Part shown: positions 7,116-14,781 of the stretch, piece by piece
Layout: each line of letters starts with the position of its first letter
How positions within the stretch are numbered: the first letter of the stretch is position 1
DNA from: Bacteroidales bacterium
GTDB lineage: Bacteria; Bacteroidota; Bacteroidia; Bacteroidales; Muribaculaceae
NCBI GenBank assembly: GCA_019415705.1
Contig: DXYS01000093.1
Location: 3,479 to 23,098, forward strand
Length of the DNA: 19,620 nt
Direction of reading: 5' to 3'
Translations under genes and position numbers: made by a program
Notes under the pieces: generated by a model
Databases searched by the model: none
Seen by the model: the letters and a program-made list of their open reading frames with translations, nothing else
Told to the model about the DNA's origin: nothing

Positions 7116-9698
7116 ATGAAAAAATTATTTGCACTTATACTGCTCATCATAACCTTAAATTCCTCGGCCGCTGACGGACGCATGGATTACGGACTGCATT
7201 TTAACAGCCACAGTGTTGTCGCCACTGAACGTACGCGGCTGAAAATCAGTCCTGAAAAGCCTATTAATTTTGACGACAGCCTCTTGCTGACTTTTGACCT
7301 CGCCGTGCGAGAGGAGCCGCAGTTCGGAGCGGTCATGATGCTGACCACCGACGCCGGCGCGCGTCTGCATTTTGTCTTTTCGTCGCCTGACAACGCCACT
7401 TATTATCCCGCTCTTTTGGTCAACAACAAGATTTCGGTCCTGTCGACTCCCATACCCCATGCCTATACGCCGGCATCGGTCAGTATGTCGCTCGATCAGG
7501 ACAAGGAGCTCGTCAGATTGGTATATGCCGGCGATACGGTGTCGACACCACTCAAGCTGAAGGATGCCAAGGGCATCGATATACTATTCGGACAGTTTGA
7601 GGATTTTGACGTGGCTCCTATAGATATACGTAATATCTCCATCAGTCAGCGCGGACGCGAGACTCACCGCTGGGAACTCAAGAATCATAACGATTCGGTC
7701 TGCTATGATTTGATTTCGTATGTTCCGGCCGTGGCCGACAATCCGCACTGGATTCTTGACGACCACGTCGACTGGCAGGAGGTCTATTCGCTCAAGACCG
7801 ACGAGCAGATACAGACGGCCTACAATCCGACCGACAACCTGTTCTACATCGTTTCGGACACAAAGGTCGAGATAGTCAACCCGGTCGACGGCCGCACGAC
7901 AACGGTCGACGTCAACGGAGGCTATCGCGCGATGAAGTACAGCAATCATCTCTATTATGACCCTATAGGCAAAAAACTTATTTCTTATAATATAAAGCGG
8001 CGTGCCGTTTCGGTCTTTGATTTCGAGAGCGGCAGGTGGTCGCAGCCTCAGCCCGACAACACGGAGTCGACGTTTGCCAATCATGCTTTTGCGGTCAATG
8101 ACTCTGTCGCCTATATGTTCGGTGGCTACGGTTACTATCATTACTCCAACAATCTTTTCCGTCTGAATCTCAATAACGGCAAATTTGACGAACTTACTCT
8201 CAAACCGCTGCCTGACCCCCGTTCGTCGGCGGCTGCGGCTTATGTCGACGGCAAGTTCTACATATTCGGCGGCAAAGGCAATGACTCGGGCCGTCAGGAG
8301 ATGCCGGCGCGCTATTATTTTGACCTCTATGAGTATGACGCCAAGACGATGCAGGGCACTAAGCTCTGGGAGATAAGTCAGGACACGTTGGCCTATAAGT
8401 TTATCTTGTCGCCGACAATGTATTACAATGACGCCGAGCGCTGTTTCTACGTGGCGTCGACCATGCACGACGGCTCTGTGCTGCGTATCTCTTTGGACGA
8501 GCCTTTGGTCGAGCGCGTCTCGCTGCCGGTGAAGACCGATATGTCATATAAGGATTTTGTGTTTGATTTTTATCACAACACAAAGTTTGACCGTTTCTAT
8601 CTGCTGATAGACAAGCGTCTGACCAACCTCTCGCATGATTTGACCATTTACTCGATTGACGGTCCGTTCATGTCTGACTACATCACGGGCCAGACACTGC
8701 CCGAGCGCCGTAGCCGGGGTTGGATATGGGTTGTGGCGGTGTTGGCAGTCATTGTGTTGGCCGGAGCTGCGGTTTATGTGATTATACGCCGCAGACGCCG
8801 CGTGGTCTCAGCTGCGGGAGCTGCCGAGCCGTCGGAGGCTGCCGCAGGTGACGGCAATCCGTCGCCTACATTGCCTGACGGCGGAGCTGATGAGGCTCCG
8901 GAGGGCGCAGATGACCTGTTTGCATCTGCCGAAGCCGCGTCGAAGACCAAATATTACGACCGCGGTCACGGAGCGATTTCGTTCCTCGGCGGCTTTAATG
9001 TCCGCGACAAGGAGGGCAATGATATAACCACGAGCTTCACCGCGCGCTCAAAGAATCTGCTTATCCTGCTGCTGCTTTACAGCGAGAAATATCGCAACGG
9101 TGTGCTTATCAGCCGTCTCGACGAGATTATCTGGGCTGACAAGGACGAGGAGTCGGCGCGCAACAACCGCAATGTCTATATGCGCAAGCTGCGTGTGCTC
9201 TTGGAGAAGATAGGCAACATCACCATCACTTTTGACAGCGGTTATTTCCGCATCAATCTCAACGATGTGTTCTTTGACTATCACGACGCCGTGCAGATGA
9301 TAGAGCATATCAATTCGGGCACGAAGGTCGACGACGAGGTGCTCGACCGCACGCTTGAGCTGCAACTCTTCGGGCCGCTGCTGCCCCACACGCAGTATGA
9401 ATGGCTCGACCAGTTCAAGAGCGACTACTCGCGTCTGTCGATTTCGCTGCTCAACAATCTGCTCAACCGCAAGATGGAGGATAACGAGGATACGACGGCG
9501 TTCCGCATAGCGGAGACCATCATGCTGCATGACCCGATGAGCGAGGAGGCGCTGCGTGCGAAGTGTGTCATACTCTGCCGCCGCAAGATGATGGGCATCG
9601 CCAAGGACGTCTATGATAATTTCTGCCGTGAGTATCAGAAGAATCTCGGCGAGGAATATCCCGTGAGCTTTGCCGATATATGCAAGCCCGCTAATTAA
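7116..9698 (+). CDS. Membrane-spanning one-component regulator: kelch-like periplasmic sensor, TM helix, SARP/OmpR-like winged helix, BTAD-like domain
   Basis: An 860-residue protein. Residues 1-19 form a signal peptide or first membrane anchor. Residues about 25-185 look like an all-beta LamG-like sandwich. Residues about 200-525 have kelch/galactose-oxidase-type propeller repeats, with FGG at 335-337 and 384-386. W536 to I557 is a single membrane helix followed by five arginines, which puts the remainder in the cytoplasm. After an Ala/Pro/Glu-rich linker (563-610), residues 619-715 match the winged-helix domain of SARP/OmpR-type regulators: FLGGFNVRD, then KNLLILLLLYS, LDEIIWAD, and RNVYMRKLR at 685-693 in the recognition-helix region. 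Residues 720-860 are helical, as in bacterial transcriptional activation (BTAD) domains. There is no kinase, receiver or phosphoacceptor, so signal and output sit on one chain, as in the ToxR/CadC layout. Inference: it senses a glycan fragment in the periplasm and activates the neighbouring CAZyme genes. Confidence 0.85.
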   Translation: MKKLFALILLIITLNSSAADGRMDYGLHFNSHSVVATERTRLKISPEKPINFDDSLLLTFDLAVREEPQFGAVMMLTTDAGARLHFVFSSPDNATYYPALLVNNKISVLSTPIPHAYTPASVSMSLDQDKELVRLVYAGDTVSTPLKLKDAKGIDILFGQFEDFDVAPIDIRNISISQRGRETHRWELKNHNDSVCYDLISYVPAVADNPHWILDDHVDWQEVYSLKTDEQIQTAYNPTDNLFYIVSDTKVEIVNPVDGRTTTVDVNGGYRAMKYSNHLYYDPIGKKLISYNIKRRAVSVFDFESGRWSQPQPDNTESTFANHAFAVNDSVAYMFGGYGYYHYSNNLFRLNLNNGKFDELTLKPLPDPRSSAAAAYVDGKFYIFGGKGNDSGRQEMPARYYFDLYEYDAKTMQGTKLWEISQDTLAYKFILSPTMYYNDAERCFYVASTMHDGSVLRISLDEPLVERVSLPVKTDMSYKDFVFDFYHNTKFDRFYLLIDKRLTNLSHDLTIYSIDGPFMSDYITGQTLPERRSRGWIWVVAVLAVIVLAGAAVYVIIRRRRRVVSAAGAAEPSEAAAGDGNPSPTLPDGGADEAPEGADDLFASAEAASKTKYYDRGHGAISFLGGFNVRDKEGNDITTSFTARSKNLLILLLLYSEKYRNGVLISRLDEIIWADKDEESARNNRNVYMRKLRVLLEKIGNITITFDSGYFRINLNDVFFDYHDAVQMIEHINSGTKVDDEVLDRTLELQLFGPLLPHTQYEWLDQFKSDYSRLSISLLNNLLNRKMEDNEDTTAFRIAETIMLHDPMSEEALRAKCVILCRRKMMGIAKDVYDNFCREYQKNLGEEYPVSFADICKPAN

Positions 9699-9738
9699 TC
9701 AGAAATCAGAGCGATATTAGACTAATAAGTGAGATAAT

Positions 9739-9777
9739 AAAAATGCCGCGCATCCGTTGAAGGTGCGCGGCATTTTT
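9739..9777. terminator. Bidirectional intrinsic terminator
   Basis: AAAAATGCCGCGCA (9739-9752), an 11-nt loop, then the exact complement TGCGCGGCATTTTT (9764-9777). The 14-bp perfect stem has a GC-rich core and ends in T runs on both strands. It separates the convergent regulator (stop 9698) and beta-helix gene (stop 9797) and can serve both. Confidence 0.93.
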
Positions 9778-9796
9778 ATGAGGGATGGCGTGTAGC

Positions 9797-12700
9797 TTAG
9801 CGTTTGAAGACGAGGGCGGCGCCTTGGCCGGCTACCTCGACTGCATAGACGCCGCGGCCGAGGGCCGATGCGTCGACTGTGGCTGTTGCGTCAGCGCTGA
9901 CAGTGGTGGCGAGCACCTGCTGACCGGCTGTGGTGAAGACGCGCACGTCGGCTTTGTCAGCGGCATTGGGGAGGGCGATGACGAAGTTGTCGCCGTCGAC
10001 ACGGATGTCGAGTTTGCGGCCTCCGACGATGGCGTCATAGATGCCTGACTGATTTGAGAATACCTCGACTGCGCCCATCACGTTGTTTTTGCGCTCGTTG
10101 CCGAGACGGTCTGTGGTGATGTCGAGGTCGCGGGCGAGTTTTTTGTCGTTGCCTTTGAGCTTGACAGCCTCTTCTTTGGATTTGAAGGGGAGATATTTGT
10201 TGTCGACAAGTGCGTCGAGACCGGCGTAGTTGGCCTCGCCGTCGGCTTTCTTGGCGGGAGAGACATTGACATAAGAGTATCTGTCGGCTCCGCCGAACTC
10301 GGTGAGTGTGCAGTTGTTCTGGGCGATGAATTTGCCGATGATGGAGTAGTAGGAGCGTGTGTAGCTGACTTTGTCTGTCGCGTATCCTTTGATGTGGAGG
10401 TCAGAGTACTCGTAGTTGTTGCCGCCGGTGTTGCCTTCGAGGATGGTGTTGACAAATCTCAGATTGAGGTTGGGGCTGAATGTGTGTATGCCGCCGCAGT
10501 GCCATACGCCGCTCTCGGAGTGGTTGCCGACTATGGTGCAGTTGTAGAAGTCCATCTTCTGTGTGGTGTTCAGGCCTTCGAGAAACCAGAGTACGCCGCC
10601 GACGTTATGGGCGGTGTTGCCGTAGATGGTGGTGTTTACAAATGTATATGTGAAGTTGGGGTCGACGGTGTTCCATGACATGAGCACGCCGCTGTGTTCG
10701 CCTGCGCGGTTAAAGAGGATGTCGCAGTCTTTGACGGTGAACGATTTGTTGCTCTGATGAGAGTATTTGATGTAGAATGCGCCGCCTGAGTTTGACGAGT
10801 AGTTGTTGACCACGGTGCAGTTGTCGAGAGTGGTGACGGCGTTGCTTACATAGAGCACACCGCCGCGTGCGTCGCCTTTCTGGCTCTCGGTGGCGGCTGC
10901 CTCTGCACGGTTACCGTCAAAGAGGGTGTTTTTGATATTGGTCGTGCCCTGTATGTGCTTGATGGCTCCGCCTGAGTAGGCGTAGTTGCCTGTGAACTCG
11001 CAGTCGGTGATGTTCATGTCGCCGTTGTTGAGGAAGAGTGTGCCGTCGGCCTCGAAGAAGCATGATGTGCGGTTGTTCTTGAAGATGCAGTTTGTGACGT
11101 TGAGGTCGCCTTGGGTGAGTTTGATGACCGAGCCTCCCATGTAGGCGAAGCAGTTCTGGATGGTGAGGTTTTCTAAGGTGACATCCAAGACTTTGCCTTC
11201 GCCGAGGCGTGCTTTGTTCTGACCGTCGATGACGGCGTTGTTCTCGCCTTTGATGGTGAGGTTGTATAACCCGTCGAGGTTGAGGTCTTCGTCGAGTTTT
11301 GTAGTGCCGTTGACGATGATGGTCGCGCCGTCCCATTTGATGGCCTTGATGGCGGCGTTGAGTGTTGCGAATGCTTTGTCGGCGCTTGTGCCGTCGTTGG
11401 TGTCAGCACCGGTGTCGCCGTTGACATATGCAGTCATCAGTGTGCCTTCGACGGGCTCGTTGGGGTCGGGGACGGCGTTGCCGTTCTCGTCGAGGATTAC
11501 GAGTTCGTCGACGCCTTCGCGGAGCTGGTAGTAGAAGCTGACGGCGAAGTTATAGAGGGGATATTTTTTGCCGTAGATGACGTTGCCGTCTTCGTCCATG
11601 GGCTCGAAGTCGGGACGGAGAGTGTGGCCTTCTTTGTGCATGTATACATAGTTGCCGCCGGCGTCTTTCTTGTCGAGGTCGATGTATTCGAGCACGCCTT
11701 CGTAGGGGTCGCTGTCGCGGAGGTTGCCGTGGCCCTTGAGGTCGTTTTTGCCCGAGACGGGGGTGTCGATGTAGGCTGTGGGGTCGCCGTAGGTGACGAA
11801 GACTTTGCCGGTGAGGGCGTTGTCGAATGTCATGACCACGTCGTCGCCATCGATGGTGATGGTCTTGATGTTCTGTTTGCCGGCGTTGCCGTAGCCGTTA
11901 TGGTAGACGTTGAAGCCGTAGTTCTTGACTTTGGGCAGCGTCTTTGTGTCGAAGACGAGGGCACCCTCGGGGACGGTGAATTTGACGCGGATGGTCTTGC
12001 CGCCGTCTTCGCGTGTAATCTTCATGGGCTGGAGGCCGAGGAATTTTTCGCCGAGCACCTGAGTCTTGTAGTAGACTTTGGCGAGCATTTCGCCAAACCA
12101 GCGGTAGCCGTTGGCGTCGAGGTGTCCGCCGCGGTCGGTCATCGGGTAGACGGGGCCTGCCATGATGATGTCGTCGTGGGTGTTGGCGGCCTCAAGCTGT
12201 GCCATGCCGATGCCGAGCTCGTCGCGGACATACTGTGCGCCGGTCTGATATGTAATCCAGACGGGGGCTTTTGTTTGTCCGTAGGCCTCCATGATGTCAT
12301 GCTGCATGTTTTCTTTGAGCTTGACCATGAGGTTGCGGTAGGTGCGTTTGTCGGTGGTGTTGTATTCGCCGGGTTTGAGTCCGCAGGGGTCGCCTTTGAC
12401 CGTGTAGTTGAACTCACCCTGCATCCAGAAAATTGCGGGGCAGTTGAGCTGATAGTCGGTGCCGGCGACGGCTGTCTTGGCGTTAGTGAGTGTGCGCTGG
12501 AAGTCTTTGTAGTATGTGCGTGTCTCGCACTCTTTCGAGAGCTCCTCGACGGCGGCGCCGCTGACGCCGACAGATGATGCGAGGATTTTATGTGTGCCGT
12601 ATTTGAGCTGCAGGTGGTTGACAGCGCCGAGCAGGGGGCACTCGGCTATTGCGCCGCCGTCTTTGGTGCCGTTGCCGCCGTCGTTCTGAAACTGTTTGGC

Positions 12701-12940
12701 GACGGTGCCGATGAGCGGATGCATGGCGGCTTCCCAGTCGTGGCCGTAGTTGTTCCAGATCTGGTTGCCGAGCATGAAGTTGCCGGGCACGTTTTCAGTC
12801 GACACAACGGGCCAAGACTGATGGCCTGTCGAAAGGCTCTGGCCATTGATGATGAAATGGTCGAGCTGCTCGGCCGAGGCCGTCAGCGAGAGGCCCGCGA
12901 TGACTGCTCCGGCGAGGAATTTCGGGAAAAGTTTTTTCAT
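9797..12940 (-). CDS. Large secreted fusion: SGNH/sialate O-acetylesterase-like esterase, parallel beta-helix, T9SS-like C-terminal domain
   Basis: A 1047-residue protein with a signal peptide (MKKLFPKFLAGAVIAGLSLTASA). Residues 25-300 form an SGNH-like esterase: INGQSLS with nucleophile candidate S35, FWMQGEFN (172-179) resembling the WYQGESN block of sialate O-acetylesterases, and TDRGGHLDANGYRWFGE with H273 and D269 as triad candidates. Residues about 300-480 look like a beta-rich linker. Residues about 500-880 are a right-handed parallel beta-helix, with many turns of the NCxFxxNxxxxGGA(I/V/F) kind, as in pectate-lyase-like and Pmp-type repeats. The last 75 residues (DVRVFTTAGQQVL to GRGVYAVEVAG) resemble a type IX secretion sorting domain. 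Likely role: binds or cleaves a polysaccharide while removing ester groups. The beta-helix has no identifiable catalytic residues here. Its promoter region carries both shared arrays. It ends at a strong terminator. Confidence 0.85.
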   Translation of the reverse strand: MKKLFPKFLAGAVIAGLSLTASAEQLDHFIINGQSLSTGHQSWPVVSTENVPGNFMLGNQIWNNYGHDWEAAMHPLIGTVAKQFQNDGGNGTKDGGAIAECPLLGAVNHLQLKYGTHKILASSVGVSGAAVEELSKECETRTYYKDFQRTLTNAKTAVAGTDYQLNCPAIFWMQGEFNYTVKGDPCGLKPGEYNTTDKRTYRNLMVKLKENMQHDIMEAYGQTKAPVWITYQTGAQYVRDELGIGMAQLEAANTHDDIIMAGPVYPMTDRGGHLDANGYRWFGEMLAKVYYKTQVLGEKFLGLQPMKITREDGGKTIRVKFTVPEGALVFDTKTLPKVKNYGFNVYHNGYGNAGKQNIKTITIDGDDVVMTFDNALTGKVFVTYGDPTAYIDTPVSGKNDLKGHGNLRDSDPYEGVLEYIDLDKKDAGGNYVYMHKEGHTLRPDFEPMDEDGNVIYGKKYPLYNFAVSFYYQLREGVDELVILDENGNAVPDPNEPVEGTLMTAYVNGDTGADTNDGTSADKAFATLNAAIKAIKWDGATIIVNGTTKLDEDLNLDGLYNLTIKGENNAVIDGQNKARLGEGKVLDVTLENLTIQNCFAYMGGSVIKLTQGDLNVTNCIFKNNRTSCFFEADGTLFLNNGDMNITDCEFTGNYAYSGGAIKHIQGTTNIKNTLFDGNRAEAAATESQKGDARGGVLYVSNAVTTLDNCTVVNNYSSNSGGAFYIKYSHQSNKSFTVKDCDILFNRAGEHSGVLMSWNTVDPNFTYTFVNTTIYGNTAHNVGGVLWFLEGLNTTQKMDFYNCTIVGNHSESGVWHCGGIHTFSPNLNLRFVNTILEGNTGGNNYEYSDLHIKGYATDKVSYTRSYYSIIGKFIAQNNCTLTEFGGADRYSYVNVSPAKKADGEANYAGLDALVDNKYLPFKSKEEAVKLKGNDKKLARDLDITTDRLGNERKNNVMGAVEVFSNQSGIYDAIVGGRKLDIRVDGDNFVIALPNAADKADVRVFTTAGQQVLATTVSADATATVDASALGRGVYAVEVAGQGAALVFKR

Positions 12941-13008
12941 ACTTGATATGATTAGTTTTTAGTTATTGATGAATTGTCGGTATCAGGTCGGAGAAAGAAA
13001 AATTCTAT

Positions 13009-13057
13009 ACAAATGTATGCACTTGCATAGTTTTGTATAAATAGCATACAAATGTAT
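13009..13057 (-). repeat. Second ATACAAnnnn decamer array, with two -7 boxes
   Basis: On the minus strand from 13057 the units are ATACATTTGT, ATGCTATTT, ATACAAAACT, ATGCAAGTGC and ATACATTTGT, four of ten bases and one of nine. Fifteen bases (plus 13044-13058) are identical to 3367-3381 in the kinase leader. TACATTTG, a perfect -7 box on the minus strand, occurs twice, at plus 13010-13017 and 13049-13056. The upstream one sits next to the TTAA array and would give a start near 13042. Confidence 0.75.
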
Positions 13058-13064
13058 ACTCTTC

Positions 13065-13094
13065 CGCTTAAAAAGCGATTAACGGTCCGATTAA
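13065..13094 (-). promoter_or_regulatory. TTAA array, copy B, upstream of the beta-helix gene
   Basis: TTAA occurs at 13068, 13079 and 13091, spaced 11 and 12 bp. The 18-mer CGCTTAAAAAGCGATTAA (13065-13082) matches copy C at 16 of 18 positions. The first TTAA begins 11 nt upstream of the -7 box TACATTTG at 13049-13056. No TTTG is found at the -33 distance, and that place is taken by the second TTAA, as would fit an activator-dependent promoter. Confidence 0.65.
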
Positions 13095-13246
13095 CTTTGA
13101 GGCACAATCGTAAAAACGGTCATTTTTTTTGATTTTTGAGTGAGCCGGGGGCTATTTTGGGAATGTTTTGACTAACTTTACGTGTCAGCCGGATGAATCG
13201 TTCCGGCACATCTTTTTTCATCACTACCTTAAATTATAAGTAAATC

Positions 13247-14710
13247 ATGTTTCTAAACCGTATTGTTTTCTGTCTGATGTGTGTGGCGGGGCTCACGGCT
13301 TTTGCCGCGACGTCTCTGCCGGGCAAGCGCAGCGAGTGGAACGGCTGTGAGCGCCGTGACTTTATCTTTGACAACCGTCAGGCGACTGTCGTCGTGCCCG
13401 ACTCGGCGGCCGATGGGCGTCCGTGGATATGGCGTCCGGCTTTTTTTGACGCTTTTGCCGAGATTGACCGCGAGATGCTGCGCGAGGGTTTCGCCATAGC
13501 CTATCTTAACTTTCAGGACGAGTATGCGTCGCCCGCGGCTCTCGCTGCCGGCGATCATTTCTATAAATATATGACCGACACCATCGGTCTGAGCCCCAAG
13601 GTCATAATGGAGGGCCTCAGCCGCGGCGGCTACTACAGCCTGCGCTTCGCCGAAACTTATCCGGAGCGCGTGGCCTGCCTGATTCTTGACAATCCGCTGG
13701 TCGACGTCTATCAGATTAACCGCATGGGCAAGTCTGCTGTCTACAACAGCAACGAGGGCTGGAACAATTTCCTCAAGGCTCACGGTCTTGAGGCACCGGG
13801 CCCCGAGCGCGGCGACTTTAAGGACAATGCGGCTTTCCATCTCGGCCGCATCGCTGACGCGGGTGTGCCTGTATTGGCCATGAGCGGCGGCGCCGACTCC
13901 ATCGTGCCTTTTGAGAAGAATGTGGCCGTCGTGCGCGAAGTCTATCGCCGTCGCGGACGCGCGGTGCCTTTCCGCTCGATTGTGCGCCCCGGCGGCGCCC
14001 ATCATCCTCACGGGCTGCCCAAGCCCGAGGCTGCGGTGGCTTATCTTAAGGCCTGCGCCGACGGATCGGTCAACGACAAGCGCCTCATCCGCGTGGCATG
14101 CATCGGCAACTCGGTGACCGAGGGCGTCGGGACGACTGACCCTGCCACACGCGCCTATCCGGCCGTGCTGCAGCGCATGCTCGGCGCGGGCTATGATGTG
14201 CGCAATTTCGGCCTGAGCTGCTCGACCGTGCTCAAAAAAGGCACTGACGGCGGCCGTCCGTTCGGCTATATCAATTCAGACATGTGCCGCCGTGCCAAGG
14301 AGTTTATGCCCGACGTGGTCATCATCAAGTTGGGCGGCAATGACAGCAAGGCATGCAACTGGCAGTATGGCGATGAGTTTGAGGCCGATTATCAGGCTCT
14401 TATCGATGAGTTTAAGTATCTGCCGTCGCTGCCCGAGATTTTTATCTGCCTGCCGGTTGCCGGACGTGTCAATGACCCGTCGCGCATCTGGACTATCGAC
14501 CCGCAGACCGTGGCCGATGAAATCATGCCGCGCATCAAGCATGTGGCCCACGAAAACCGCATCGAGACCATACGTCTTGACGATGTCTATGAGGGCGAGG
14601 AGGCCACGACGTTCAGCGACAATATCCATCCGACCAATCACGGCAACGCCCTGATAGCTCGCCGTATCTACAACACCATCGCGCCGCTCTACACGTCTGT
14701 CGAGGAGTAA
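13247..14710 (+). CDS. Double esterase: alpha/beta-hydrolase fused to SGNH/GDSL hydrolase, secreted
   Basis: A 487-residue protein with a signal peptide (MFLNRIVFCLMCVAGLTAFA). Residues about 25-270 are an alpha/beta-hydrolase: nucleophile elbow EGLSRGGYY with S125, acid candidate D217 in SGGADSIVP, and a histidine cluster GGAHHPHG (H252, H253, H255). Residues about 280-487 are an SGNH hydrolase. Block I is CIGNSVTEGVGT (S289), block II NFGLSCS (G322), block III LGGND (N365), and block V DNIHPTNHG (D458 and H461). Both active sites look complete, so the protein should be a two-function esterase, for instance deacetylase plus feruloyl or other acyl esterase on one glycan. The exact acyl groups cannot be read from sequence. 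It is the only plus-strand enzyme gene in the region and converges on the esterase at 14782, with a shared terminator between them. Confidence 0.9.
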   Translation: MFLNRIVFCLMCVAGLTAFAATSLPGKRSEWNGCERRDFIFDNRQATVVVPDSAADGRPWIWRPAFFDAFAEIDREMLREGFAIAYLNFQDEYASPAALAAGDHFYKYMTDTIGLSPKVIMEGLSRGGYYSLRFAETYPERVACLILDNPLVDVYQINRMGKSAVYNSNEGWNNFLKAHGLEAPGPERGDFKDNAAFHLGRIADAGVPVLAMSGGADSIVPFEKNVAVVREVYRRRGRAVPFRSIVRPGGAHHPHGLPKPEAAVAYLKACADGSVNDKRLIRVACIGNSVTEGVGTTDPATRAYPAVLQRMLGAGYDVRNFGLSCSTVLKKGTDGGRPFGYINSDMCRRAKEFMPDVVIIKLGGNDSKACNWQYGDEFEADYQALIDEFKYLPSLPEIFICLPVAGRVNDPSRIWTIDPQTVADEIMPRIKHVAHENRIETIRLDDVYEGEEATTFSDNIHPTNHGNALIARRIYNTIAPLYTSVEE

Positions 14711-14731
14711 TCGATTGCATGACATAATAAA

Positions 14732-14762
14732 AGCGCCGACTCCCGCTGTGGGGGCCGGCGCT
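14732..14762. terminator. Bidirectional intrinsic terminator between convergent esterase genes
   Basis: AGCGCCG (14732-14738) pairs with CGGCGCT (14756-14762), and the inner CTCCC pairs with part of GGGGG. A-rich sequence precedes it and T-rich sequence follows (AGTTATTTTTATC after 14770). It lies 21 bp after the plus-strand stop and 19 bp after the minus-strand stop, so it can end both transcripts. Confidence 0.8.
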
Positions 14763-14781
14763 AATTTGATAGTTATTTTTA

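Larger units (their letters stand above)
12941..13246. other. 306-bp divergent intergenic region
   Basis: This gap separates the beta-helix gene (minus) from the double-esterase gene (plus). It holds the decamer array at 13009-13057, TTAA array copy B at 13065-13094, and on the plus side an AT-rich stretch with TAACTTTA at 13173-13180, a seven-of-eight match to the -7 box for the gene at 13247. No -33 element at the right distance was recognised for that gene. No small reading frame with coding character was seen. Confidence 0.7.

Noticed and set aside
7584..8468. A 294-codon minus-strand open frame inside the regulator gene
   Set aside because: No domain or signal peptide is visible, and the plus-strand frame through the same DNA encodes the kelch-like propeller. 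It is treated as a chance open frame.
7116..9698. Interpretation of the regulator as a hybrid two-component system
   Set aside because: No histidine kinase, receiver or AraC-type domain follows the membrane helix; only a winged helix and a BTAD-like domain are seen.
11624..12577. A 317-codon plus-strand open frame antisense to the beta-helix esterase gene
   Set aside because: It is a shadow of a GC-rich gene: composition is dominated by Val, Ala, Gly and Asp, there is no recognisable domain, and the minus-strand frame has clear SGNH motifs.
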